Assembly: GCA_029582265.1 (NCBI GenBank)
Contig: CM055827.1
Coordinates: 3,891,423-3,955,422, forward strand
Reading direction: 5' to 3'
Origin: Zoroaster sp. YZ-2022
Taxonomy: Eukaryota > Echinodermata > Asteroidea > Forcipulatida > Zoroasteridae
DNA: 64,000 bases
Shown: positions 45,655 to 56,787 of the stretch, piece by piece
Position numbering within the stretch: the stretch's first letter is position 1
Layout of the letters: each line of letters opens with the position of its first letter
Notes under the pieces: model-generated
What the model saw: only the letters and a program-made list of their open reading frames with translations
What the model was told of the DNA's origin: nothing
The model's database searches: none
Made by a program: the position numbers and the translations under genes

Positions 45655-46026
45655 TAATAATAATAATAATAATAATAATGTGGACTTATATAGCGCACGT
45701 ATCCACCAAACTGGTGCTCAAGGCGCATGACATTATTACCCCTGCTCATCAGGCTCATAAATCATTCCTGAAACCATCTCAGCTCCCTGGGGAGTATACA
45801 GCTCAATTGCTGCCATTACAGCGCATGTAGGGCTAATCAAACACAACAACCAACTCTGCCCTCACAGGTACCCATTTACCCCTGGGTGGAGAGAAGCAGT
45901 TATGGTAAAGTGTCTTGCTCAAGGACACAAGCACCCCGGTCGCGGCTGGGATTCGAACCCACATTCTGACGACTCAGCCATCAGAACACAAATCCGATGC
46001 ACTAAACCGCTCGACCATGGCACTCC
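45655..46026 (-). mobile_element. tRNA-derived SINE with L2-like tail, best copy
   Basis: Minus strand: CCATGGTCGAGCGGTTTAGT (A-box region), GGGTTCGAATCCCAGCCGCG (B-box region), body with CACTTTACCATAACTGC and GGAGCTGAGATGGTTTC, then GCGCCTTGAGCACCAG, GTGCGCTATATAAG and (TTA)n. The tail matches local L2-like LINEs, so retrotransposition probably used the L2 machinery (inference). Confidence 0.9.
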
Positions 46027-46139
46027 ACTCTTGGTTATCTTGAAAAACATATGTGCTACACTGAGATTTACGTAAAATTTTCCTTGGTGTGCAAAGTTTG
46101 TGATGGCATCAAACATCCCTTGAAATTGTCTCAGTAAAA

Positions 46140-46507
46140 TTAACCCTAACCCCCTACATGTAAGTATTCTGGCTAGGAACCTTCCTGAACCCTAACCCCC
46201 TATAGGTATTCTGGCTAGGAGCCTTCCTGAACCCTAACCACCTACATGTAGGTATTCTGGCTAGGAACCTTCCCGAATCCTCCAAAATCCATCAGTGCAC
46301 TTTTGGAAACATGCCCTTATCTTCAAAATGCACCAGGCATTTTCGTTGATCTTTCATATTCAGCACTTATATGGCCTGTACTTCTTGCCAGGTAGTAATT
46401 TTGCCCCATCTGAAGAGGTGAAAGTACCAGTTTCCAACAGTGCTAAAAAAAATTCAAAAAAGTGCCCCTTGGAGGATTTTGCAGGATTTGGGGGTGGTTA
46501 GGGTTAA
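46140..46507 (+). mobile_element. TTAA MITE, CCTAGGTATTCTGGC family, with triplicated left end
   Basis: TTAACCCTAACCCCC at the left; the first 60 bp or so (ACCCTAACC to GAACCTTCC) is present three times, two of them with TACATGTA (46155-46162, 46243-46250) where the consensus has CTAGG. Ends GGTTAGGGTTAA. Confidence 0.8.
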
Positions 46508-46843
46508 AGAAATACTTTCCAAGACAGGAATTCCACGTTGGAATGAATAACAACAATTTGAATGAGTTTTCACCATTTTCTCATTAAAACAAAAATTGTA
46601 TAAATTATGGATGAATTTATAGACATTATACCAAAAGTGTATACTGGCTTGAAGAAAGTTTGTTTTGTTTTGCTTTGTTGATTTATTTGCTTGCTTTTAG
46701 TTATTACAGTTTTATTTCATAGTCGGAATTGCTACCTGTTTAACAAAGTGGTTTTCAGCAGTATCGTTAATTGGTGATGTGTTAAGTGATGTGCGTGTCA
46801 CTGTTTATTTGTTTTTGTTTACTTGTTTTGTTGCTCTGTGTAG

Positions 46844-46987
46844 AGTCCAACCTTCAGAATGGAGAGAAGGACACGGGCAGGACGCAACGCGGCAACAAAC
46901 CGCCCACCCCGCCCCCTAAGCCCAAAAACAGAACGTCAAGAAGCTCCTTGCATGCTACTCCCCTTATTTCTCCCATCTCCCCACAAG
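46844..46987 (+). CDS. RING-finger protein gene, proline-rich exon
   Basis: Acceptor CTCTGTGTAG and donor CAAG|GTAATG bound 144 bp, phase 1 at both ends. The encoded 48 residues are SNLQNGEKDTGRTQRGN, then KPPTPPPKPKNRTSRSS, LHATPLISPISPQ. PPTPPPKPKNR is a basic proline-rich segment of the kind bound by SH3 domains (inference). CpG and codon use differ from the surrounding AT-rich intron, and no matching repeat exists elsewhere in the window, supporting a real exon. Confidence 0.8.
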
Positions 46988-47036
46988 GTAATGTATGCAT
47001 GCCCACCAGATGTACTCGCAACTAGTTTATTTCTTA

Positions 47037-47356
47037 GAACCCTCCTACTACAACAATTGCCAAAATCAGTCAAAATGTTGATATACTTGCCAAGGTATAT
47101 CTAGTGCACTTAAAAAGTCAAACACTGTCAAACCTTACGTGTAGTACATGTAAGTGTACATAGACAGGGCAACATGAGTCGACCGTTTTTGACTGGTAAA
47201 GCATTGTCTGGTATTGTTCAGGGTGGTCAAAATGACAGTAAAAACCAGTCAAAAATGCCCCTGTGTGCACATTTGGGTCAACAGTCAAAACAGGCAGTTG
47301 ACTGGTTTTGACCTCTATAGCTACTTGCCACTAAAGTGCAGCTATAGTAGGAAGGT
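47037..47356 (-). mobile_element. CCCTCCTACTA MITE with GACTGG words, inverted copy
   Basis: AACCCTCCTACTACAACAAT to CTATAGTAGGAAGGTTAG. Full-length relative to 3571-3893. TACATGTA at 47145-47152 interrupts GTAGTAAGT of the other copies. Its decayed end (GGAAGGTTAG) directly abuts a palindromic hairpin-family element; the same junction occurs at 52673. Confidence 0.8.
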
Positions 47357-47590
47357 TAGTAAAGACTGTTTGCGGTGACACCATGTGAAAAATTCTCTTT
47401 TGAGTAGTAATTAGTTCTGAAAAGAACCGGGTGGTTACATTCCCCTGAAGAAACATGCTCCTGAAGACGATGAGAGCATACTGATCGAAACGTCGAGTTG
47501 TAGCCACCAGTTCTTTTCAGAACTAATTACTACTCAAAAGAGAATTTTTCACATGGTGTCACCGCAAACAGTCTTTACATGTATTTACTT
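47357..47590. repeat. Palindromic hairpin-family element, copy b
   Basis: Outer ends GTAAAGACTGTTTGCGGTGA and the complement ending CAGTCTTTAC. Hairpins at 47413-47428 and 47509-47524. The centre has CTGAAGACGATGAGAGCATA and CTGATCGAAACGTCG. Arms of roughly 85 bp. Confidence 0.88.
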
Positions 47591-50500
47591 TTTTCACCAT
47601 GCAAAACTACAAATCTTACTTAGTTTATTTATTTATAAACATTTTTTTGGGGTGGGGGTTTCTCCTTTTTTCATCATCATACATATAAAGGCAGTGGCGG
47701 ATCCAGGATGGGGGGGGGGGTGGCAATGAGACTGTACCTACCACCAACTGACAATCAACATACATGTACATGTACCCACCAAAAGTGAAAATAAAACAAC
47801 AAAAAACTAAAAGAAAAAGGTTGCACAATACTGTTGTGTGTAGTGGAGCTGAGGAGGGTGGGGTGGGTGGCGGGGCGGGGGCAGGGGGACAACACAAATT
47901 ATCAACAACCAACAAAAAAATTCAAAAAACATGTATATTGTAGAGCTGAAGGGGGGGGGGGGGCACCAGGAAATTAGCATTCACAGGTAAAATATAGTAT
48001 TGTATAATGCAGAATATTTGTAATTGCAGACTTTTTTTTAGTTCCCCCAACCCCTTCTGAAATTCTGATTCTGCTCCTGGCAAATTATACTATAACATTT
48101 GTATGTGCTCCCTTTTGTTTTGGTAGTGTACTCGGTTTTTGTCACTCCCTCTTCCCTTTTTGCCACTCTAGATTCGCTCCTGTCACTCTGTAATTATGGA
48201 TCAGTTTGTTCTTTTTTTTTTGCTAGAGCTCATGGGAGAAATAAAACACGGAGAATATATCAATGGTTCATTTTAATGAAAAATATGTAAATTATTAGTA
48301 AATTATTAAAAGAAGATTACTTTCCTTTAAAAAGAAGTGATTAATGTCACTTGCAATCCATTCATACATGACCCAATTATTAGATCCTCCTTCCAAATCA
48401 GAACGACATACCATAGGTCATGTGCTGTTTACATCACGGATTGTGGGCCACCCTTCAATTTGTGCCTAGCGAAAATTGTTTCCATTCAATATTTCCTGTC
48501 CAAACACAATCACCCTGGCAGGTTGTTTATTTTAGACTACCACCCCTTGCCGAATGATGCAAGGAGAACTGCCAGCATTATTCATGGACTTGCTCACCTG
48601 ACTTTAAAGCGATTTCGTGCCTTGTAAATTGTTTTGATATTTCTTGGTTACTGTTTGAGGAGATTTATGCTATTTTTTTTTTTTTTTAATGATTTTGAAC
48701 TCCAATCTACTATTAACACGCTGCATGTTACACACTGTTTCAAATTCTTATATATATTTTTTTTTTTTACAAATGATGTATAAACATCATGTGTCAGCGT
48801 TTGTTTGTTCGTGGTTTTGTTCTTGGTTTCTTTGGTTTGTTTTGATTTTTTTTTTTTTTTTAAATAATTATGACCTGCTCTCACAAAACCAGGACAAAGT
48901 CACCTGAAGTACTTTTTTAATGAAGGTGATAGTGTTTTTATCACCTAGTCCCATCCCCAGTGGGTGGGTACAGTTGGGTACCACACACTGGGGATGGGAC
49001 TGGGTGATAAAAAAAATCTGAAAACACCCTGAAAATTGATAAAAACCATCAAGTATTTTTGGCCACTTTATCGTGGTTTTGAGGGAACAGGTGTCATTGT
49101 TTTATTTGCTTTTTTGAGTGCTTATTTGGAATGTGCATGGTTTATGGGGTCAGCCCACGAAGGTCATTACAAATTGTTATTATGTACTGTCTGGTCTTGT
49201 AGTACATTAGTACATATACCTACACCTGTTCATTTATTTGAAAAAGAAATTCTAAGAAATGATCCAATGTAATGTTGAAATATCTCACAGCTACTCTATA
49301 CTATTTTTTAATCTTGAATAGTTTTACAAAACAAAACTTACTTGGTTTAAAAACTCAGGACGGTTTTAAACATCCCATGAAATATTTGTGTCTGAGGTGC
49401 TGTCGTTGTAGTGAAATTAGAGAAATAATTCCCAAAATGTATTTCTGTCATCTGAAGACGGATATTCCACTTTAAGAATGAATACCAACAATCTGAATGC
49501 ATTTCCACTATTCTCTCGTTTAATAACACCATGAAATAAGCTGAAACTTTCATAGGATGGTTTTTATACATATATCTTGATTCTTATGAAGTATGGCTGC
49601 ATTTATCAGACCATCATCAAGTTGACGCTACTCGAGCCGTAACTCTCCTGCGGCTCGAGACGTTGTGACCAAAGGTTATTTCAATGCTTGAACTCGTTTC
49701 TGCCATCACCCAGCTCGATTTTTTTTGGGCAGCACGAACAGCCTGATCATGTTTTAAGGCCGATGGCGTTACGGTCGTCTATGATCTGTGAAATGTTCCA
49801 ATGGTCACAGATGCAGGGGCAGATGTTGTTTGCCTCATGGCCCGAGCTGGCAGATATTTTACCGACAAAAGTGAATACTACGTGTACATGTAGCTTTAAG
49901 CAGCTTTCACACACAGCCAAAACAAATAAAAACCTAAACACAGTTTGAGTATGTTTTGAGTATGTTTATGCTTGAGACGTCACACTTGAGACAAAACACA
50001 CCTGGTGTCCATGAATGTTTCCTCTCAGTCATATTACATGTACAGTTGTACACGTATGTCATGTCAACATTCTGGACCCCCCTAACTTATTACAATGTAC
50101 TGTATACACATGTTCTTCCAATTTTATTGACAGAATTGTACAGGGTGGTCAACGGTAGCCAAGCACCCACTTTGTTCTCTCACCATGGTTGTCAAACTTT
50201 GCCAAACTTGTCTTCCCAATTTCTTTCTCCAGAAAGTGGGGGAATTGTAAAAGGGTACACTTTTGCAGTGCCCCCCCACTTTTGACCACACTGGATCCGC
50301 CACTGATTATTATAGTATATATTTCTTGCCTATATACGTACGAGTGATTCACTCTTTAGCATTCATTGAGTTTGCTTGGCAGAAACTTGGCATGGGGGGG
50401 GGGGGGGTTGGTTCACTGCAATGTGAGTTCTAGTTCAGTTCATTGGTGTGATCCCTGTGAACCGCAAACTGTTGGCACTGCCGTTGTTATCGTTTCCTTC

Positions 50501-50936
50501 AGAGGGGCAAAGTTTGGATGGTTTTCTTGACCTTAATGGGGGTCAAACAGGGTTGCTATGGTTATTACCCCTGTCCGCATTTACTCTGTGTCGACATGTT
50601 CATGATGTGTATGCATGTACACAGTGCAGTATGTGTACTTCCGTACCGTAACCATACATATCATACAGTTCCCTACCAGACAAGCAACAACTACATACGT
50701 GTGTTTTTGTACAACGTCTTTCTCTGTTACTGTTTAACTCCTTGGTTAATTAACCAAGAAGAAAAAAGGAAGACACTGAAAATGAAATACGTAAAATAAC
50801 ACTACAATTTTCGGGGTGTCAACTATTTTGAAAAGGGAATTTACAACATTGGTAATATTGGCAAAACTGCTTTTATATGCAAATATACATGTACAGTACA
50901 TGTTAACTCATGTTGAATCAGTAAAGTGAAGAGGAT
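47591..50936. other. Intronic; hAT-type ends at 47692 and 50286-50303
   Basis: CAGTGGCGGATCCAGGATGG at 47692 and CTGGATCCGCCACTG at about 50289-50303 are inverted hAT-like termini, but flanks do not match as a duplication, so they are probably separate remnants. G/C homopolymers follow. CCCATCCCCAGTGGGTGGGT (48952) and CACTGGGGATGGGACTGGGT (48987) form a local inverted pair. No exon found. Confidence 0.5.
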
Positions 50937-51320
50937 AAGTAAAGACTATTTGCGGTGACACCGTGTGAGATTCTCAATTGAGTAGTAATTGATTCCGAAA
51001 AGAACTGGAGGTTACAACTCGACGTTTCGATCAGTATGCTCTGATCGTCTTCAGGAGAATGCCGGACTCTGGGTAAAGACCGTTTGCGGTGACACCATGT
51101 GAAAATTCTCAATTGACTAGTAATGAATAGAACTGGTGGTTACAACTCAACGTCTCGATCAGTAAGCTCTGATCGTCTTCAGGAGAACGAAGACGATCAG
51201 AAGACAATCGGAGCATTCTGATCGAAACGTCAAGTTGTAAACACCAGTTCTTTTCAGAACTAATTACTACTCAATTGAGAATTTCACATGGTGTCACCGC
51301 AAACAGTCTTTACTTATCTT
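50937..51320. repeat. Hairpin-family cluster: one inverted solo unit plus one palindrome
   Basis: 50937-51070 is a solo unit on the minus strand (TTTGCGGTGACACC, then CGACGTTTCGATCAG and CTGATCGTCTTCAGGAG). 51074-51315 is a palindrome with two differing central foldbacks and a right hairpin at 51246-51261. Three units with identical word order lie within 385 bp. Confidence 0.85.
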
Positions 51321-51580
51321 CTTCACCATGCAAAGCTACAAATATTACTAATCAAGAAAATAGTGAAAAGACATTCAGATTTATTGTATTCAATCTAACA
51401 TCTAGTACAGGAAAAAGTTGTTTCTTAAATTCAAACCCGAAACTAATTCTTAGACAAAATTATTTCTAGGGGAAGATTGATACCATCATCAGCTTAACAC
51501 AATGTACAGTATAAGCTCAATTAAATTTGACTATTTGATCAGTTTGGAATTACCAATTTGATACCTTACCTTTATAGTCC

Positions 51581-52585
51581 TTAACTCTTTCTACCCGGAG
51601 TTATTTTACATGTGTGGACGGAATTAATGTAATTAGTGTAATTTGATACTGTAATTTGATACTCTAAACATCAAGGTCAAGTGTGGAAATTATTAATAAT
51701 TTTTTTCATCTTTTGCCAATTGAAGAGAGTAAGGTATCAAAATAAAGGTTATGACTTACTGAGTGTGAATATTGAGATGGGGTCATGTTGGGGATACCCA
51801 TAATGCATTGCAGCCATCCAAATATAAACTTATGTTTATCGTTCCGTAGAATAAATGTCAATAAATCTACAAGGTATTGGAAATATGCATTGTATAATAA
51901 ACAAAGGTGGTTTGTTTATGTTAGAATATGTCAGGGCATAATAAAATTACCCATAATGGTTTGAAACCCACTGTTTATGTAACAAAAATCATAATTTACA
52001 ACATTGATACAACATACCGTATCGCTATATCGCTATTGTACTTGGTACATATGACCTCAGATTAACAGCTTTTACGGTCGTTTTTTCCCTAAAAATCAAA
52101 ACTTCCATCACTGTCAGGGTGTTCAAAGTCAACATCGTCAGCATAATCACCTTCATCAGCACTTCCCACTTCATAATTCCATGAAAATTTTGTGTGTTTC
52201 GCATCTTGTTGTGAGTTCCATGGAGGCCGTCCATTTTTTGATTTAACGTGTGTGGTAAACCGCATAGGGTCGTGTGTAATTAACATAAACAAAAACTTGA
52301 CACAATCTCTGAGCTCTCGGATCGGAATGTTTCGTGAGTTCTCGTAGTCATAAACATCATCAATAATCAATATTTATTAGCTAATTTGCATTGAAGGTAC
52401 ATGACCTCGAATTCTTATTGGTTAGTTGTGTATTCTGTTGTCAAAACAAGTCAAAACACAACGATGTTGTCAGGTGATGACGTCGGGCCTATGTCGTGTG
52501 TGTGTCGGGCTTCTAAAGTGGCGCACCGTTCGCGTACGACGCGCATATGGGCTTCTAAAAGGGCGCGCCGTCCAGAAAGAGTTAA
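51581..52585. mobile_element. 1.0 kb TTAA element, CTCTTTCTACCCGG / CCGTCCAGAAAGAG ends
   Basis: TTAACTCTTTCTACCCGGAG at the left; CGCGCCGTCCAGAAAGAGTTAA at the right, TTAA on both sides. Terminal bases resemble the CTCTTTCGCTACCG family at 62873-63586. It is the only TTAA element here with a notable frame (52089-52370, minus). Confidence 0.7.
52089..52370 (-). CDS. Unrecognised acidic frame inside the TTAA element
   Basis: 93 codons, MIIDDVYDYENSRNIPIREL through a central basic part (THVKSKNGRPPWNSQQD) to a very acidic C-terminus (SADEGDYADDVDFEHPDSDG). The composition is unlike the simple-sequence frames around it. I recognise no family. It may be a captured host-gene fragment or the remnant of an element-encoded protein. 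Confidence 0.3.
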   Translation of the reverse strand: MIIDDVYDYENSRNIPIRELRDCVKFLFMLITHDPMRFTTHVKSKNGRPPWNSQQDAKHTKFSWNYEVGSADEGDYADDVDFEHPDSDGSFDF

Positions 52586-52607
52586 AATAATAATAACAAT
52601 AAAAAGT

Positions 52608-52981
52608 TTAACCCTCCTACTATAGCTGCACTTTAGAGAATTTTTCACATGGTGTCACCGCAAAGTCTTTACTAACCTTCCTACTATAGCTGCACTTTAG
52701 TGTTAAGTAGCTACAGAGGTCAAAACCAGTCAACTGCCTCTTTTGACTGTTGACCCAAATGTGCACACGAGGGCATTTTTGGCTCGTTTTTACTGTCATT
52801 TTGACCACCCTGAACAATACCAGACAATGCTTTTACCAGTGAAAAACGGTTGACTCAGTTTGACCCGTAAATGTACTTACTACACGCAAGGTTTGAAAGT
52901 GTTCGACTAGATATACCTTGGCAAGTACATGTATATCAACATTTTGACTGTTTTTGACCCTTGTAGTAGTAGGAGGGTTAA
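52608..52981 (+). mobile_element. CCCTCCTACTA MITE with embedded hairpin-family end
   Basis: TTAACCCTCCTACTATAGC starts a 28-bp stub, then GAGAATTTTTCACATGGTGT...GTCTTTAC (hairpin-family end, 52636-52672), then a second MITE start (TAACCTTCCTACTATAGC) that runs full length to GTAGTAGGAGGGTTAA. TACATGTA at 52926-52933. Confidence 0.8.
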
Positions 52982-53336
52982 TATAAACTTGGAGTTTAGG
53001 GTGTAAACTCTTAAAGGTTGTTTTATTGTCTGAACTACATGTACATTTATCTTGTGTTATCACGCACTTGTCAGCAGATGCTTATTGTTCTGATCAGCTT
53101 ATTATTTCCGAAATTATCCAAATAGACAGATCGCTGAGACAACTTTATACCCACTTAACCTGATCACTCAGCTCCGCATACATCTACCTGCATCTGCATG
53201 GATTGCACAAAAACCATTATATTTTTTTGTTTTCAAAGATTCCAAACATTAATTTAATTAACCAGCATGATGTTGTTATGATTTGCCAAGTAATTTTGTT
53301 GTTCTCTTTTGCAAAATGCTCTTGTCCCTGTCACAG

Positions 53337-53498
53337 CCACCCAAGAAGTGAATGGAAACGCAACGCCCAATTTGCCTGATATTCAGCCCCCACCCTCCCT
53401 TACCAAGCCCTACCCAGTGCCACAAGGGGTGATAGATAGCCAGAAAGACAAGCCCCTGGATGTGGTCAAAACCACAGAGGAAACCCAACAACCAAAAG
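53337..53498 (+). CDS. RING-finger protein gene, second proline-rich exon
   Basis: Acceptor TCCCTGTCACAG and donor AAAAG|GTAGAT bound 162 bp, phase 1 at both ends. It encodes TQEVNGNATPNLPDIQPPPS, LTKPYPVPQGVIDSQKDKPL and DVVKTTEETQQPK: polar, proline-rich, no hydrophobic core, so likely disordered. Together with the exons at 40807, 44009 and 46844 it forms one frame. The GC-rich, repeat-free sequence contrasts with the flanks. Confidence 0.8.
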
Positions 53499-53829
53499 GT
53501 AGATCTTTCTTTTCATACGTGTATTTCGCAAACGAAATGGAGGTGTTTTTACAAATGGAAGTGACTTCACAATAGTCAGCATTGAAATGCTATTAATGAA
53601 TGCCTCGGACAGTCAACTGAGCTGAGAAAATTTGATTGGTCAAGAGATATGAGTATGTGAGAGTGCATCAACGGCTGATATATCAAAATCAGATCAATGC
53701 ATATGTTCGTGTCTGCCAGCTGTTACATTATTCCGGCGCACAACGGCTGATGCGGAATTGAGCCAAACGGAATGTAGATGTTTATTTTGCGTCACGCTGA
53801 ATCATGCTTAGTTTTGTGTATACATGTAG

Positions 53830-54215
53830 CTGCCTATAAAAAAAATAATTAAAAAAAGTCTCCGGTTTCTTGTCTCTGCGTGCGTCGCCTCAACCTGTGT
53901 GTCGGCATTTTTAGTTTTCTTTTCATTTGCTATGAAAGGATGTCTAATTACAACCAAAATTGCTGTATCAATTTGAATTCTGCCGCACTGTGTTTTAAAC
54001 GACTTTTTCACATAAGAGTATGAGCCGATTTGTGAGGCCTCTCTTAGCCACCGTACTTTGTGTATGGGAAATTGGTCTGATTCCAATACATAACTGCATA
54101 CACATGTATCACTTATTTCACTGGTTGGCTCAACAACAACAAAAACCAAAAATCACCGATTTTGAAGCCGACCCATGACCAGAAACCGCAGACTTTTTTT
54201 TGGCCTTATGTTCAT
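53830..54215 (-). repeat. Dispersed repeat, GTCTCCGGTTTCTGG family, inverted copy
   Basis: AATTGAATTCTGCCGCACTG, GACTTTTTCACATAAGAG, CTTAGCCACCGTACTTTG and GATTTTGAAGCCGACC match, inverted, the copy at 23690. An AAAAAGTCTCCGGTTTCTTG segment occurs at each side (53854 and, inverted, about 54180). Confidence 0.75.
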
Positions 54216-55599
54216 ACCTTGCCATAAGCAAACTGTCCGGAACAATTAATATTTGGTAATAATAATAACTAACAATTTATAACATTTCGGTATCTGTCAG
54301 AAATGATGCCCAGGGCAAAATACAAACAAACAAAACCAGTACAACCAAAAATAAACTGTACTTAATTGTAACAACTCTTCTGAAACAGGTAGTCTCAAGA
54401 AAATATTGAGTCAATTACCAACACACAAACATTTACCCTATTTTACAGTTGATGAAAAAGAAAACCTTGACACAGCATTACTGAGCAAAAACATCTATAA
54501 CCAAGTAATTGCCCTTGTAGTATACACTGCTGACTGTTGACTAATATATTGCGTGAAGTGCTTCGAATGAAGAGGTGATCGCTGCCCATTCATAATCACC
54601 TCTAACCTGTAGATAACTCACATTTCATATCTTAGTCATCTTCCCTTCTCATCTTGATTACCACACAAGTGCCCCCAAAATATGCTCTCCCCCTCAACAA
54701 AGCCATCATGGATTTAATTCCCCCCCCCTTCTTCTTCTTCATTCTAGCTTTTTCACCCTAATGTTATTAAATTTTACCAACTTGGATATATTCTCTCGAG
54801 AACAAAAGCGGGGGTGATTGCCTCCAGGTGTTTTATACCAAACGCAAGGAATGACTCATGCAATGAGAACCGACTTTGTCAGGAAACTAATACCGTTTCC
54901 TTTTATCAGCGGTTTTTTTTTCGCATTCTTTTTTTCCTTCTTCATTTTTGTCTTCCTTTAAATTTGCATTGATTGTGTGTGTGTGTGTGTGCATGCTCAG
55001 TGTAATGTCAGTTATTACAGACACATTTTTTATGCGCTCTTAGCGCTCCTGGCGTGAATAGGAATTTTTTCCTTTCATTTTTTGGTATTTTCTGTTACGA
55101 GGTAGGAGATCTGGCAGAGGAAACCTTTTATTTGATCGTTTAACAAAATGCTTTGTTGAAAACCTCCGTGCATTGTCAGTTAACAGACACATTTGACAAG
55201 CTCGTACATTATATTAAGCTCTTCTACTATGAACGGTTTTATTTTTTTATTTTTGGAAGAAATATAATTAAGGTGGAAGGTGAGAAAGTGCTATTTGTTT
55301 ATACACAAAATAGTTGGTTGAAAGCCTTTTATCTTCGAGCCGAATGTTTACAATGAGTGTGATATGGATGCCAAAAATACCCAGTGACATTACAATGTTG
55401 AATCCATATCACCATTTTCACAAATGTTTAACTTTAGATTTTAAATTAACCAAGATTTTACAGCTGGATAAAGCTGGTTACTGAAGGAAAAGGTTACTGT
55501 CGGAAGAAACAATGAACAGGAAATTCCCTTATAGTTTTTGAACTGTTCAGTACATGACATGTACTATACATGTACATATATGACAGATAACATGTAATC
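54216..55599. other. No exon recognised
   Basis: (GT)n at 54975-54991 and poly-pyrimidine stretches. No supported exon or element. Confidence 0.4.
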
Positions 55600-55800
55600 A
55601 TCAAGGGTTTGATTTGTCCAGATTTTTCCGGATTTTCAGATTTTTACGAATCGCAGTGTTGTGATCCTCCAGATTTTAAAGATTTAAGCAATAGAGGAAA
55701 GCAGAGCAAACGTTCAGAACTATAGATTTCACCCAATCGCTGTTCACAACAGCGGCCCCAATACCCCTAGGAAAATTTACATGGATATTTTCAAAACTGC
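55600..55800. repeat. CCAGATTTTTCCGGATTTTC repeat, copy 1
   Basis: GGGTTTGATTTGTCCAGATT to CAATTACACTCCTGA. A second copy at 58225-58440 runs CAGGGGTTTGATTTGTC to CAATCACACCCCTG; these ends are inverted and hAT-like (CAGGGGT). Confidence 0.7.
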
Positions 55801-56089
55801 CCAATTACACTCCTGAATTATGAAGATGTCTTTGGTTTATCTGTTAGGATAACATTGTTTTTTTTTTTTAAACCAAACGCATTCATCAGGGCTGGATCCA
55901 AGGTGGCAGGGCGGGAGGGAGGACGGACATACTTGAAAATTAAGTCCCTTTCATGCGGAGACCAGTTTATTTGTTGGTTTAATCCTTCTATTCATTGGCC
56001 ATTCAATGTTATTCAAAAGGTTTTGAATGATAAATGTACTATGCCAGTGTGCCACACTATATAGTGTGGATAATGCATCTTAAACAGGC

Positions 56090-56430
56090 CAGTGATTTCT
56101 CAGGATTTTTGCTGATTTCAGGATTTTATACAAATCTCCCTTTGCCTTAAAAATGTGTTGATTTCTCAGGATTTTTCCTGATTTCGGGATTTTATACGAA
56201 TCTCCCTTTGCCTTAAAATTGTCTTGAAAGAAGAGAAGTAACTACCAAGGAAAAAAAGAAGTAGCCTGTATCGTGTCCAAACCTCTAGTTTCTTGTTTGT
56301 GGGGATGTGGAGAGTTTGTAAATCCTCCAAAATTAAATATCCTGGAGGTTCAGTGGTTTTGCCCTCTAGACCCAGGCCTGCTACCCATTTTTCAGGATTG
56401 TTTACGTGTGTCAAATCACGCCCCTGACCT
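56090..56430. repeat. TCAGGATTTTTCCTGATT repeat, copy 1
   Basis: TTCTCAGGATTTTTGCTGAT, CAAACCTCTAGTTTCTTG, GGGGATGTGGAGAGT, AGACCCAGGCCTGCTACCCA, TCAAATCACGCCCCTGA. Copy 2 at 62625-62872 continues at 63587-63620 after a TTAA element inserted in it. Confidence 0.75.
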
Positions 56431-56787
56431 AAACTGTACACGGTCCATTTTCTGCAAAGTTACTCCGCCAGTCACAAAAACTAGACGGTCTTTCTGGGTT
56501 CGACTTGTCAGTCAACTCGCTGTACAAATGTATGTCGAGTTTCATTTTAAAGAGTTATTTAGTTGTTCAATATTATATAATTAACTCTGAAGGACACTCA
56601 TATTGAATGAGCCACTTAGGGTAAAACCCTTAATTGTTTCAGATCTGGTATCAAAAGGTAATAAAAGCAGGATTTCCCCTGCATGTAAACTTGGAGTCAT
56701 TTAACCTACTGTACATGTATTATACAAGTAATTAGCACATGTAAGGTACAGAGTGATGCAATAGAGAGGTAGCCATGGTGTCCAGGG

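Noticed and set aside
47692..50303. Single 2.6 kb hAT element with CAGTGGCGGATCCAG ends
   Set aside because: The 8-bp flanks differ (TATAAAGG and ATTATTAT), and the interval contains no transposase; better read as separate remnants.
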